This document shows, piece by piece, positions 1-10,535 of a stretch of DNA of 11,311 nucleotides (within the stretch, counting starts at the first letter, position 1; each line of letters starts with the position of its first letter). The DNA is from Clostridia bacterium (GTDB lineage Bacteria > Bacillota_A > Clostridia > Christensenellales > Aristaeellaceae), in NCBI GenBank assembly GCA_017509065.1, contig JAFWQM010000086.1:1-11311 (forward strand). Direction: 5' to 3'. The position numbers were made by a program, and so were the translations under genes. The notes under the pieces were generated by a model. That model did no database searches and had not been told where the DNA came from. It saw nothing but the letters and a program-made list of their open reading frames with translations.

Positions 1-305
1 ATACCATCGTCACCATCACTGACGTGCAGGGCAACGCCCTGTCCTGGGCTTCCGCCGGCGGCATGGGTTTCCGCGGCAACAAGAAGTCCACCCCCTTCGC
101 CGCTCAGATGGCCGCCGAAACGGCTGCCAAGGCCAGCGCCGAGTTCGGCCTCAAGTCTGTGGACGTGCTGGTGAAAGGCCCCGGCTCCGGCCGTGAAGCC
201 GCTATCCGCGCCCTGCAGACCGCCGGTCTGGACGTGACCATGATCAAGGACGTGACGCCCATTCCTCACAATGGTTGCCGTCCGCCCAAGCGCCGCCGCG
301 TGTAA
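1..305 (+). CDS. rpsK: 30S ribosomal protein uS11 (S11), 5' end cut by the window
   Basis: This is a component of the small-subunit platform, where it contacts 16S rRNA near the E site and partners uS7 and bS21. The first complete codon is at base 3, giving 100 residues to the TAA at 303-305. The family is about 128-130 residues, so roughly the first 28-30 lie outside the window. Family hallmarks are clear: [20 protein letters not shown] near the start, [33 protein letters not shown], and the diagnostic C-terminal [18 protein letters not shown]. The GTG at 24 is an internal valine codon, not a start. Followed by rpsD after 19 bases, matching the usual alpha-operon order (rpsM-)rpsK-rpsD-rpoA-rplQ. 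No promoter is visible; transcription must enter from upstream. Confidence 0.98.
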   Translation, partial: TIVTITDVQGNALSWASAGGMGFRGNKKSTPFAAQMAAETAAKASAEFGLKSVDVLVKGPGSGREAAIRALQTAGLDVTMIKDVTPIPHNGCRPPKRRRV

Positions 306-324
306 TTGAAGGAGGAAGACAAGA

Positions 325-921
325 ATGGCTAACAATAAGCAGCCTATTGCCCGGAAATGCCGTGCTCTTGACATTACTCCGGCTACCATGGGCTATGCGA
401 AGAAAAAGTCCACCCGCAATCCCGGTGGCAACCGCCGCAAGAAGGTTTCTGAATACGGCGGCCAGCTGAAAGAAAAGCAGAAGGTCAAGTTCATCTATGG
501 CGTGCTGGAAAAGCAGTTCCGTCATTACTTCGACAAGGCCTCCAACATGAAGGGCGTTACCGGTGAAAACATGCTGTCCCTGCTGGAACTCCGGCTGGAC
601 AACGTGGTGTACCGCCTGGGCCTGGCCAAGACCCGCCGCATGGCGCGCCAGATCGTGGGTCACGGCCACATCCGCGTGAACGGACAGAAGGTGGATATTC
701 CTTCTTACCAGGTGAAGAAGGGCGACGTGATCACCCTGCGTGAACGCTCCACTCAGATGGAAATGTTCAAGGCGCTCCGGGAAGGCACCACCGTGCTCAC
801 CCCCAAGTGGCTCACCTTCGATGCCCAGAACCTGACTGGCACCGTGAACGAGCTGCCCACCCGCGCTGACATCGACTACGAAGTGCAGGAGAACATGATC
901 GTTGAATTCTATAGCCGCTGA
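325..921 (+). CDS. rpsD: 30S ribosomal protein uS4 (S4), zinc-free form
   Basis: This is a primary 16S rRNA-binding protein that nucleates assembly of the 30S body; in several bacteria it is also the translational repressor of its own operon. It is 198 residues long, near the usual 200-209. The N-terminal region (about residues 1-87) has a single cysteine (C12) in place of the CxxC...C...C zinc site of the C+ form, so this is a C- paralogue type. The S4 RNA-binding domain spans about residues 88-150 (LELRLDNVVYRLGLAKTRRM onward, with HIRVNGQKVDIPSYQVKKGD), and the C-terminus ends in IVEFYSR. The ATG at 325 is supported by AAGGAGGA at 309-316, eight bases upstream. Whether this S4 binds a leader in this operon cannot be judged because the operon start is outside the window. 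Confidence 0.98.
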   Translation: MANNKQPIARKCRALDITPATMGYAKKKSTRNPGGNRRKKVSEYGGQLKEKQKVKFIYGVLEKQFRHYFDKASNMKGVTGENMLSLLELRLDNVVYRLGLAKTRRMARQIVGHGHIRVNGQKVDIPSYQVKKGDVITLRERSTQMEMFKALREGTTVLTPKWLTFDAQNLTGTVNELPTRADIDYEVQENMIVEFYSR

Positions 922-967
922 TCCTGTTCTGACCGTATGATGCAGTCCGCTACGACCGTATCGAATA

Positions 968-973
968 GGAGGG
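968..973 (+). promoter_or_regulatory. Ribosome binding site that fixes the rpoA start
   Basis: GGAGGG at 968-973 is followed by TTG at 974 and GTG at 983 in the same frame. The TTG directly abuts the Shine-Dalgarno sequence, so it cannot be the start. The GTG is 10 bases past GGAGG and yields the N-terminus MIIEIEK typical of Firmicute alpha subunits. Confidence 0.85.
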
Positions 974-982
974 TTGGACTCA

Positions 983-1930
983 GTGATTATCGAAATCGAA
1001 AAAGCGCACATCGATTGTATCGAGATGGCGGCAAACAACACCTACGGCAAATTCGTGATCGAGCCGCTTGAGCGCGGCTTCGGCCACACGCTGGGCAACG
1101 CGCTTCGCAGGGTACTCATCAACTCCCTGCCCGGCGCCGCCGTGACCAGCGTGAGCATCGACGGCGTGCAGCACGAATTTTCCACCGTTCCCGGTGTGAA
1201 AGAAGACGTGACCGAACTGATCCTGAACCTGAAAGAGCTGGCCCTGAAACTGTACACGGACCAGGTCAAGATGGTGGAGATCAGCGCCCAGGGCCCCTGC
1301 GAACTGACCGCGGCGGACATCCGGGTGGATGATGAAGTGGAAATTGTGAACCCCGATCTGCATATCGCCACGTTGGGCGAAGGCGCGAAGCTGCATATGT
1401 GGCTGAGCCTGGACCGGGGGAGGGGCTATGTCTCGTCCGACAAGAACAAGACGGCCCAGATGCCTATCGGCGTCATTCCCATCGATTCCATCTACACCCC
1501 CATCCGCAAGGTCAATTACGTGGTGGAGGACACCCGCGTGGGCCAGATCACGGACTACGATAAATTGACCCTGGAAGTGTGGACGGACGGCTCCGTGGCC
1601 CCCGACGAGGCCATCGCCATTTCCGCCCATATCCTCACCGAACAGCTCTCCCTCTTCGTGGGCCTGACCGACCAGACCATGCCGCTGAGCATCTCTGAGC
1701 CGGAAGACGACAAGATGGAGAAAGTGATGGAGATGACGATCGAGGATCTCGATCTCTCCGTCCGCGCCTATAATTGCCTCAAGCGCGCGGGCATCAACAC
1801 CGTGGCCGAGCTGGTTCAGCGCAACCAGGAGGACATGATGAAGGTGCGCAACCTGGGCAAAAAGAGTCTGGAAGAAGTCGAGCAGAAGCTGCAGGCGCTG
1901 GGCCTGGGGCTGCGTCCGACCGAAGAGTGA
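983..1930 (+). CDS. rpoA: DNA-directed RNA polymerase subunit alpha
   Basis: The alpha dimer is the scaffold on which beta and beta' assemble; its C-terminal domain binds UP elements and activators. With the GTG start at 983 the protein has 315 residues, typical for the family. The N-terminal domain (about 1-230) carries the dimerisation and assembly signature [20 protein letters not shown] and [17 protein letters not shown]. An acidic linker (about 236-250, [13 protein letters not shown]) leads to the C-terminal domain (about 251-310). That domain keeps the DNA-contact residues: R261 and N264 in SVRAYNCLK (E. coli R265 and N268), and the NLGKKS motif at 290-295. It follows rpsD after 61 bases and is followed by rplQ after 15, so it is clearly co-transcribed with them. 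The partner subunits beta and beta' are encoded convergently in this same window. Confidence 0.98.
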   Translation: MIIEIEKAHIDCIEMAANNTYGKFVIEPLERGFGHTLGNALRRVLINSLPGAAVTSVSIDGVQHEFSTVPGVKEDVTELILNLKELALKLYTDQVKMVEISAQGPCELTAADIRVDDEVEIVNPDLHIATLGEGAKLHMWLSLDRGRGYVSSDKNKTAQMPIGVIPIDSIYTPIRKVNYVVEDTRVGQITDYDKLTLEVWTDGSVAPDEAIAISAHILTEQLSLFVGLTDQTMPLSISEPEDDKMEKVMEMTIEDLDLSVRAYNCLKRAGINTVAELVQRNQEDMMKVRNLGKKSLEEVEQKLQALGLGLRPTEE

Positions 1931-1945
1931 TAGGAGGAAACCCCC

Positions 1946-2458
1946 ATGGCAACAGAGCGCAAGCTGGGCCGTACTGCGAGCCAGCGCAAGGCGATGCTGC
2001 GGAACCTGACCACCAATCTCCTGTGGTACGGCCGCATCGAAACCACCGAGGCCAAGGCCAAGGAAGTGCGCAGCATCGTGGATAAAATGATCACCCTCGC
2101 CATCCGTGAGTACGACAAGACCGTGGATGTCGAAAAGGAATTTTATAACGATAAGAAGCAGATCGTGAAGCAGACCTTCACCAACGACCTGCCTTCCAAG
2201 CTGCATGCCCGCCGCCTGATGATGGCGTACCTGTATGACATCCAGGAAGCCAAGAAGGACGACGAGAGCAAGAAAGAATACAAGGAACGCACCAAGGACA
2301 ACAAGCATCCCGTGGTGGAAAAGCTGTTCCGTGAGTATGGCCCCAAGTACCGTGCCCGCAACGCGGAAAAGGGCTGCGCCGGCGGTTATACCCGCATCTA
2401 TAAGCTGGGCCCCCGCCGTGGCGACGCCGCTGAAATGGTCATCATCGAATTGGTGTGA
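1946..2458 (+). CDS. rplQ: 50S ribosomal protein bL17 (L17), long clostridial form
   Basis: bL17 is a large-subunit protein near the polypeptide exit tunnel, and is conventionally the last gene of the alpha operon. This copy has 170 residues against about 112-127 in Bacillus and E. coli. The conserved start ([17 protein letters not shown], then [20 protein letters not shown]) and end ([20 protein letters not shown]) flank two charged insertions. One lies between about residues 52 and 80 (rich in D, K and E, before [10 protein letters not shown]). The other is at about 100-120, after AYLYDIQEA, and is lysine- and glutamate-rich. Similar enlarged forms are known in Lachnospiraceae and relatives (family knowledge from memory, not checked). 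The ATG is placed by GGAGG at 1933-1937, eight bases upstream. A terminator follows 17 bases after the TGA. Confidence 0.97.
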   Translation: MATERKLGRTASQRKAMLRNLTTNLLWYGRIETTEAKAKEVRSIVDKMITLAIREYDKTVDVEKEFYNDKKQIVKQTFTNDLPSKLHARRLMMAYLYDIQEAKKDDESKKEYKERTKDNKHPVVEKLFREYGPKYRARNAEKGCAGGYTRIYKLGPRRGDAAEMVIIELV

Positions 2459-2475
2459 CAATAACAGCATAAGCC

Positions 2476-2510
2476 AAAAACAGGCTGTGATAAAACACGG
2501 CCTGTTTTTT
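2476..2510 (+). terminator. Intrinsic terminator of the alpha operon
   Basis: A 10-bp stem pairs ACAGGCTGTG (2480-2489) with CACGGCCTGT (2496-2505), with one G-U pair and an ATAAAA loop. It is preceded by an A run and followed by a T run ending at 2510. It lies 17 bases after the rplQ stop, so the operon ends at rplQ. The A run on the 5' side means it could also act weakly on the - strand. Confidence 0.93.
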
Positions 2511-2532
2511 AATGCGCTTTATAAAAAATCCC

Positions 2533-2711
2533 AGTAAAGTAACTATTCAGTCGAGATACTTTAAAGTGTGAAATCATGCTGTCATCCCGACCGCAGTGGA
2601 GCGTAATAGCGTCCGCCAAAGGCGGACTGAGCGCCAGCAATCCATAGATTGCGGCGCTCCGGTCGGGATGACAACGTATCTTTCGTGCTATAAAACAGCA
2701 TGACTGAATAG
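2533..2711. repeat. 179-bp nested palindromic intergenic element
   Basis: The outer ends are a perfect 10-bp inverted repeat, CTATTCAGTC (2533-2542) and GACTGAATAG (2702-2711). Inside, CATGCTG (2575-2581) matches CAGCATG (2696-2702), and TGTCATCCCGACCG (2580-2593) matches CGGTCGGGATGACA (2660-2673) with no mismatch. The centre holds two more hairpins: GTCCGCC-AAA-GGCGGAC (2611-2627), and GCGCC/GGCGC plus GCAATC/GATTGC around a CATA loop (2631-2657). The GTCATCCCGACCGCAGTGGAGCG type of sequence resembles dispersed intergenic repeats common in bacterial genomes. It could be a MITE or REP-like element. No target-site duplication is evident, and copy number cannot be seen from one window. Confidence 0.8.
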
Positions 2712-2734
2712 ATACCCTGTAAAACAATAATCAG

Positions 2735-2783
2735 AAAACCGACCATGCGTGGGCATTTCTGCTCGCACATGGCCGGTTTCTTT
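2735..2783 (-). terminator. Probable intrinsic terminator of the rpoBC operon
   Basis: On the - strand, AAACCGGCCATG (rc of 2768-2779) pairs with CATGGTCGGTTT (rc of 2736-2747), with one G-U pair. The stem encloses a loop of about 20 bases with a further small GCG pairing, and TTTT follows. It sits about 75 bases past the rpoC stop. On the + strand the same hairpin has an A-C mismatch but is followed by TTTCTTT, so it may also catch read-through from rplQ. Confidence 0.75.
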
Positions 2784-2855
2784 ATACAGGCTGTTTATGT
2801 TTTTTCAGGAACCCTTGCTGAAACATCCTCAACTGGCTTCCCACTGCGGAAAAGC

Positions 2856-6413
<3,558 letters not shown>

Positions 6414-6422
6414 GGATAAAAA

Positions 6423-6430
6423 CTCCCTCC
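6423..6430 (-). promoter_or_regulatory. Ribosome binding site of rpoC
   Basis: Reads GGAGGGAG on the - strand, ending 9 bases before the rpoC ATG at 6413. It lies just downstream of the heptamer inverted repeat in the rpoB-rpoC gap, so beta' translation is started anew rather than by coupling to rpoB. Confidence 0.85.
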
Positions 6431-6454
6431 GTTGTGGCGCGGGTAGGATGGTAA

Positions 6455-6556
6455 GGGATTAGGGACGAGGGATTAGGGATTAGGTGTTGGGCGTTCGGAA
6501 ACGGGCTGCTGAAATACTTGAACCAGTATCCAACTAATCCCTGTTCCCTAATTCCC
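6455..6556. repeat. Inverted heptamer repeat in the rpoB-rpoC gap
   Basis: The + strand has four tandem heptamers at 6455-6482, GGGATTA, GGGACGA, GGGATTA, GGGATTA. The facing arm at 6534-6556, read on the - strand, is GGGAATTA, GGGAACA, GGGATTAG. Arms 6455-6476 and 6534-6556 pair at about 20 of 22-23 positions with one bulge. The 57 bases between include minor hairpins (CGTT/AACG at 6492-6503 and ATACT/AGTAT at 6514-6529). In the rpoBC transcript this would form a long imperfect hairpin. No T run follows, so it is not an ordinary terminator. Confidence 0.85.
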
Positions 6557-6564
6557 AAAACTCC

Positions 6565-9500
6565 TTACTCTAAATCGTCATCGTCGTCCAGCTTCAGGTC
6601 ATCCAGCATATCGTCAGCCTCGAAGTCGGCAAAATCGTCGTCCAGGCTGATATCGTCGTCCAGCTCGAGCGATTCGTTTTCGTCCAGGGCAGGCGCGTCG
6701 TCGTAGTCGGGTTCGGGCATGGGTTCACGTCCGGTGGAGACGGAATCGCCCATGTCGTCGTCTTCGTCGTCCAGCTCGCGGATCTCGATTTCTTCTTTAT
6801 TCTCGTTCAGCACGCGGATATCCAGCGCCAGGGCCTGCAGTTCCTTGATGAGCACCTTGAAGGATTCGGGCACGCCGGGCGTGGGGATGTTCTGGCCCTT
6901 CACGATGGCTTCGTAGGTCTTCACGCGGCCCACAATGTCGTCGGACTTAACCGTCAGGATTTCCTGCAGCGTGTTCGCCGCGCCGTAAGCTTCCAGGGCC
7001 CACACTTCCATTTCGCCGAAGCGCTGGCCGCCGAACTGGGCCTTGCCGCCCAGGGGCTGCTGCGTGACCAGGGAGTAGGGGCCGGTGGAGCGGGCGTGCA
7101 TCTTGTCGTCGACGAGGTGGTGCAGCTTCAGGAAGTACATGATGCCCACCGTGACGGGATTCTCGAAGGGATCGCCCGTGCGGCCGTCGTAGAGGATGGT
7201 CTTGCCATCGGGACGCAGACCGGCTTTTTTCAGGCAGTCCTCAATATCTTCCTTGCTCGCGCCGTCGAACACGGGGGTGGCGATGTGCCAGCCCAGGGTG
7301 CGGGCGGCGATGCCAAGGTGAACCTCCAGCACCTGCCCTATGTTCATGCGGGAAGGTACGCCCAGGGGGTTCAGCACGATATCCAAGGGCGTTCCGTCGG
7401 GCAGGAAGGGCATGTCCTCTTCGCGCAGGATGCGGGACACGACGCCCTTGTTGCCGTGGCGGCCGGACATCTTGTCGCCGACGCTGATCTTACGTTTCTG
7501 CGCGATGTACACGCGTACCATTTCGTTCACGCCGGGGCTGAGCTCGTCCTTGTTTTCGCGGGTGAAAATCTTCACGTCCACGATGATGCCGCCCTCGCCG
7601 TGGGGCACTTTCAGGGAAGTGTCGCGCACTTCGCGGGCCTTTTCGCCAAATATGGCCCGCAGCAGGCGTTCTTCGGCGGTCAGCTCGGTTTCGCCCTTGG
7701 GCGTCACCTTGCCCACCAGAATGTCGCCGGACCGCACCTCCGCGCCGATGCGGATGATGCCGTTCTCGTCCAGGTCGCGCACCGCGTCCTCGCCGACGTT
7801 CGGGATATCGCGGGTGATTTCTTCCGGACCCAGCTTGGTTTCACGGGCCTCGGACTCGTATTCTTCAATATGGATGGAGGTGTATTTGTCGTACTTCACC
7901 AGCCGCTCGCTGATGAGCACGGCGTCCTCGTAATTGTAGCCTTCCCAGGTCATGAAGCCGATGAGCATGTTTTTGCCCAGGCCGATTTCGCCGTTCTCGG
8001 TGGAGGGGCCGTCGGCCAGCAGGTCGCCCACTTCAATCTTCTGTCCCTGGAACACGCGGGGGCGCTGGTTGATGCAGGTGCCCTGGTTGGAGCGGGCGAA
8101 CTTGGTCAGGTGGTAGCTGTGCTTTTCGCCCAGCTCGTCCTGGATCACCACTTCGTCCGCGGCCACGGAATACACCGTGCCGGCGTGCTTGGAAAGCAGC
8201 ACCACGCCGGAGTCGTGGGCGGCCTTATATTCCATGCCGGTGCCCACGATGGGGGCTTCGGGCACCAGCAGCGGCACCGCCTGGCGCTGCATGTTGGAGC
8301 CCATCAGGGCGCGGTTGGCGTCGTCGTTTTCCAGGAAGGGGATCATGGCCGTGGCCACGGACACCACCTGCTTGGGCGACACGTCGATGTAGTCCACTTC
8401 GCGGGCGGGCACTTCGATGGTCTCGTCGCGCCAGCGCACCACTACACGCTTGTTGATGAAGCGGTTCTCTTCGTCGAGCGGTTCCTTGGCCTGACCGACC
8501 TTGTAGTTGTCTTCCTCGTCAGCGGTCATGTAGACGATCTCGTCCGTCACCTGGTTGGTTTCTTTGTTCACCTTGCGGTAAGGCGCTTCGATGAAGCCGT
8601 ACTCGTTGATGCGGGCGTAGGTAGCCAGGGAGCCGATCAGGCCGATGTTCGGGCCTTCAGGCGTCTCGATGGGGCAAATGCGGGCGTAGTGTGAATAGTG
8701 CACGTCGCGCACTTCCATGCCTGCGCGGTCGCGGTTCAGGCCGCCGGGGCCCAGAGCGCTGAGGCGGCGCTTGTGGGTCAGCTCGGCCAGCGGGTTCGGC
8801 TGGTCCATGAACTGAGAAAGCTGGGAGGACCCGAAGAATTCCTTGATCGCCGCGCTCACGGGGCGGATGTTGATCAGTTCGCCGGGCTTTACGTCGTTGG
8901 CGTCCTGAATGGCCATGCGCTCACGCACCACGCGCTCCAGACGGCTGAGGCCGATGCGCACCTGGTTCTGGAGCAGTTCGCCCACGCTGCGCAGGCGGCG
9001 GTTGCCCAGATGGTCGATATCGTCGATGGTCCCCACGCCATAGGGCAGGCCCAGCAGGTAGCTCACCGACGCCACGATGTCGTCGATGATGATGTGCTTG
9101 GGCACGAGGTTGTATACGTTTTCGGAAACCACGCGCTTCAGATCCTCGGCGGGCGTTTCCTCGATGAGCTTGAGCAGGGTAGGCAGATGCACCATTTCCA
9201 GGATGCCGATTTCCTTGGGATCGAAGGGCAGGAAGCCCTTGGCGTCCGCAAAGTTGTTGCCCAGCACCTTATGCACCACGTTTTCGCACTGCAAAAGCAC
9301 CGCGTTCACGCCGGCGTTCTGAATCTCAATGGCTTTTTCCCGGGGAATAACGCTGCCCTTTTCCACCATCACTTCGCCGCTCACAGGGCTGATAATGTCT
9401 TCAGCGGCCACCTGGCCGGTGATGCGGGCGGAGAGGCCCAGCTTTTTATTAAACTTGTAGCGGCCCACGCGCATCAGGTCGTAGCGCTTCGGGTCAAAGA

Positions 9501-10278
9501 ACAGGCTGCGCAGCAGCGCGCGGGAACCGTCCTCGGTCGGCGGCTCGCCGGGCTTCTGGCGCTTGTAGATTTCCAGCAGGCCCTGGGTCTGGGTCTTGGT
9601 CTGGTCGGAACGGGCAATGGTGGTAAGCAGGCGCTCGTCCTCGCCCAGCAGGTCGTAAATTTCCTGGTCGGTGCCATAGCCCAGCGCGCGCAGCAGCACG
9701 GTGATGGGCAGCTTGCGGGCGCGGTCAATACGCACCCACAGCACATCGTTGCTGTCGGTTTCGTATTCCAGCCAGGCGCCCCGGTTGGGAATGATCTGAG
9801 AAGAGAACAGGTGCTTGCCGGCCTTATCGATGGTGTCGCCGAAATAAGCGCCCGGCGAACGCACCAGCTGGCTCACGATGACGCGCTCCGCGCCGTTGAT
9901 AATAAAAGTGCCGTGCTCGGTCATCAGCGGGAAATCGCCCATAAAGACTTCCGATTCCTTGATTTCGCCGGTTTCCCGGTTCTTCAGGCGAACGAAAACC
10001 TTCAGCGGGGCCGCGTAGGTCAGGTCGCGTTCCTTGCACCGCTCCACAGAATTCTTGGGCGTGCCGTCCAGCGAGTAATCGACGAATTCCAACACCAGAT
10101 TTTCGCTGTAATCCGTGATGGGGGACACGTCCGCCAGAACCTCTTTGAGATCTTCGGTCAGAAAACGCTTGTAGCTGTTTTTCTGTACCTCGATCAGGTT
10201 GGGCATGTCCAGAACCTCGTCGATGCGCGAGAAGCTCATACGCTTTCGCAGCTTCCCCATTTGGACCTCGTGCACCAT
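6565..10278 (-). CDS. rpoB: DNA-directed RNA polymerase subunit beta
   Basis: beta forms the second pincer of the core enzyme and binds rifampicin. With the ATG at 10276-10278 it has 1237 residues, starting [20 protein letters not shown] as in other Firmicutes. In order: protrusion and lobe domains (about 20-400), the rifampicin cluster at 483-510 ([18 protein letters not shown] then [10 protein letters not shown]), and the fork loop [14 protein letters not shown] (536-549). After these come [16 protein letters not shown] (778-793), [17 protein letters not shown] (934-950) and the C-terminal clamp region [18 protein letters not shown] (1083-1100). D492, H502 and S507 (E. coli D516, H526, S531) are the sensitive-type residues. 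After residue 1169 comes a 68-residue tail in which 34 residues are D or E. Longer starts (TTG at 10353, ATG at 10326) lack a well-spaced ribosome binding site and do not match the family N-terminus. Confidence 0.98.
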   Translation of the reverse strand: MVHEVQMGKLRKRMSFSRIDEVLDMPNLIEVQKNSYKRFLTEDLKEVLADVSPITDYSENLVLEFVDYSLDGTPKNSVERCKERDLTYAAPLKVFVRLKNRETGEIKESEVFMGDFPLMTEHGTFIINGAERVIVSQLVRSPGAYFGDTIDKAGKHLFSSQIIPNRGAWLEYETDSNDVLWVRIDRARKLPITVLLRALGYGTDQEIYDLLGEDERLLTTIARSDQTKTQTQGLLEIYKRQKPGEPPTEDGSRALLRSLFFDPKRYDLMRVGRYKFNKKLGLSARITGQVAAEDIISPVSGEVMVEKGSVIPREKAIEIQNAGVNAVLLQCENVVHKVLGNNFADAKGFLPFDPKEIGILEMVHLPTLLKLIEETPAEDLKRVVSENVYNLVPKHIIIDDIVASVSYLLGLPYGVGTIDDIDHLGNRRLRSVGELLQNQVRIGLSRLERVVRERMAIQDANDVKPGELINIRPVSAAIKEFFGSSQLSQFMDQPNPLAELTHKRRLSALGPGGLNRDRAGMEVRDVHYSHYARICPIETPEGPNIGLIGSLATYARINEYGFIEAPYRKVNKETNQVTDEIVYMTADEEDNYKVGQAKEPLDEENRFINKRVVVRWRDETIEVPAREVDYIDVSPKQVVSVATAMIPFLENDDANRALMGSNMQRQAVPLLVPEAPIVGTGMEYKAAHDSGVVLLSKHAGTVYSVAADEVVIQDELGEKHSYHLTKFARSNQGTCINQRPRVFQGQKIEVGDLLADGPSTENGEIGLGKNMLIGFMTWEGYNYEDAVLISERLVKYDKYTSIHIEEYESEARETKLGPEEITRDIPNVGEDAVRDLDENGIIRIGAEVRSGDILVGKVTPKGETELTAEERLLRAIFGEKAREVRDTSLKVPHGEGGIIVDVKIFTRENKDELSPGVNEMVRVYIAQKRKISVGDKMSGRHGNKGVVSRILREEDMPFLPDGTPLDIVLNPLGVPSRMNIGQVLEVHLGIAARTLGWHIATPVFDGASKEDIEDCLKKAGLRPDGKTILYDGRTGDPFENPVTVGIMYFLKLHHLVDDKMHARSTGPYSLVTQQPLGGKAQFGGQRFGEMEVWALEAYGAANTLQEILTVKSDDIVGRVKTYEAIVKGQNIPTPGVPESFKVLIKELQALALDIRVLNENKEEIEIRELDDEDDDMGDSVSTGREPMPEPDYDDAPALDENESLELDDDISLDDDFADFEADDMLDDLKLDDDDDLE

Positions 10279-10415
10279 AAAAGTCATCACCCCTTTATTG
10301 CTGCCCAGATACCGAAAAAAGCGCATATTCCCCCTACCCCAGCCCCTTTGCAAATTTTATGCAAAGGCGGGCATGAACATAGGAAAAAAGACGCACACAT
10401 TCGACACTGGTGCAA
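10279..10415 (-). other. rpoB 5' leader of about 137 bases with hairpin and G-rich tract
   Basis: The start is inferred from the promoter at 10422-10450. The leader contains a perfect 8-bp hairpin, CCTTTGCA (rc of 10360-10367) and TGCAAAGG (rc of 10345-10352), with a 7-base loop. A G-rich tract follows directly (GGGG CT GGGG TA GGGGG, rc of 10329-10346). An open frame continuous with rpoB begins at an ATG at 10326. No known riboswitch or ribosomal-protein leader is recognised. There is no T run after the hairpin, so an attenuator is not evident. Confidence 0.55.
10286..10296 (-). promoter_or_regulatory. Ribosome binding site that fixes the rpoB start
   Basis: AAAGGGGTGAT on the - strand matches the anti-Shine-Dalgarno complement AAGGAGGTGAT at 9 of 11 positions. 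It ends 7 bases before the ATG at 10278. The nearer in-frame ATG (codon at 10285-10287) overlaps this site and cannot be the start. Confidence 0.8.
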
Positions 10416-10421
10416 TTTTAG

Positions 10422-10450
10422 ATGATAGCATATATATCTGAAATTGTCAA
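10422..10450 (-). promoter_or_regulatory. Sigma-A promoter of rpoBC
   Basis: On the - strand the -35 is TTGACA (rc of 10445-10450), the spacer is exactly 17 bases, and the -10 is TATCAT (rc of 10422-10427). TG one base upstream makes an extended -10. The upstream stretch (about 10455-10499) is rich in A and T runs, like an UP element that alpha C-terminal domains bind. Transcription would start near 10415. Confidence 0.9.
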
Positions 10451-10492
10451 TGCGTTTTTTTGCTTAAAATAGGAATAATCTAAAAAAAGTTG

Positions 10493-10521
10493 AAAAAAAC
10501 GCCTTCCGAAAACGGAAGGCG
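10493..10521 (-). terminator. Intrinsic terminator of uxuA
   Basis: A perfect 9-bp stem, CGCCTTCCG and CGGAAGGCG on the - strand (rc of 10500-10521), with a TTTT loop is followed by seven T. It lies 14 bases past the uxuA stop and 42 bases before the rpoB -35, so it insulates rpoBC from uxuA transcription. Confidence 0.96.
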
Positions 10522-10535
10522 AAGACAGATTCGCA

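Larger units (their letters stand above)
2459..2855. other. Non-coding gap between two convergent operons
   Basis: 397 bases without a credible gene, lower in G+C than the flanking genes. It contains the rplQ terminator, a large palindromic element and the rpoC-side terminator, listed separately. I see nothing recognisable in 2511-2532, 2712-2734 or 2784-2855. Short open frames here are by-products of the repeat and have no ribosome binding sites. Confidence 0.85.

Noticed and set aside
931..961. Direct repeat GACCGTAT at 931-938 and 954-961 in the rpsD-rpoA gap.
   Set aside because: Eight bases twice within 31 bases is weak and has no further structure. It may be a small duplication or chance.
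974..982. Upstream TTG start for rpoA.
   Set aside because: It abuts the Shine-Dalgarno sequence with no spacing. The GTG at 983 has proper spacing and the family N-terminus.
2509..2770. Small open frames in the intergenic palindrome (72 and 62 residues on -, and a frame running from 2745 into rpoC antisense).
   Set aside because: No ribosome binding sites. The peptides, with segments like HPDRSAAIYG, are what this repeat type yields in six-frame translation.
6455..6484. TTAGGG copies resembling vertebrate telomere repeats, suggesting contamination or a chimera.
   Set aside because: The unit is a 7-mer, only about four copies, with a facing inverted copy, and it lies between intact rpoB and rpoC.
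6414..6564. The rpoB-rpoC hairpin as a transcription terminator.
   Set aside because: There is no T run after either arm in the transcribed direction, and the loop is long. Termination here would cut off beta' expression.
10279..10353. Longer RpoB N-terminus from TTG 10353 or ATG 10326.
   Set aside because: The extra 25 residues do not resemble the family start, and the best ribosome binding site serves the ATG at 10278. The TTG also lies in the loop of the leader hairpin.
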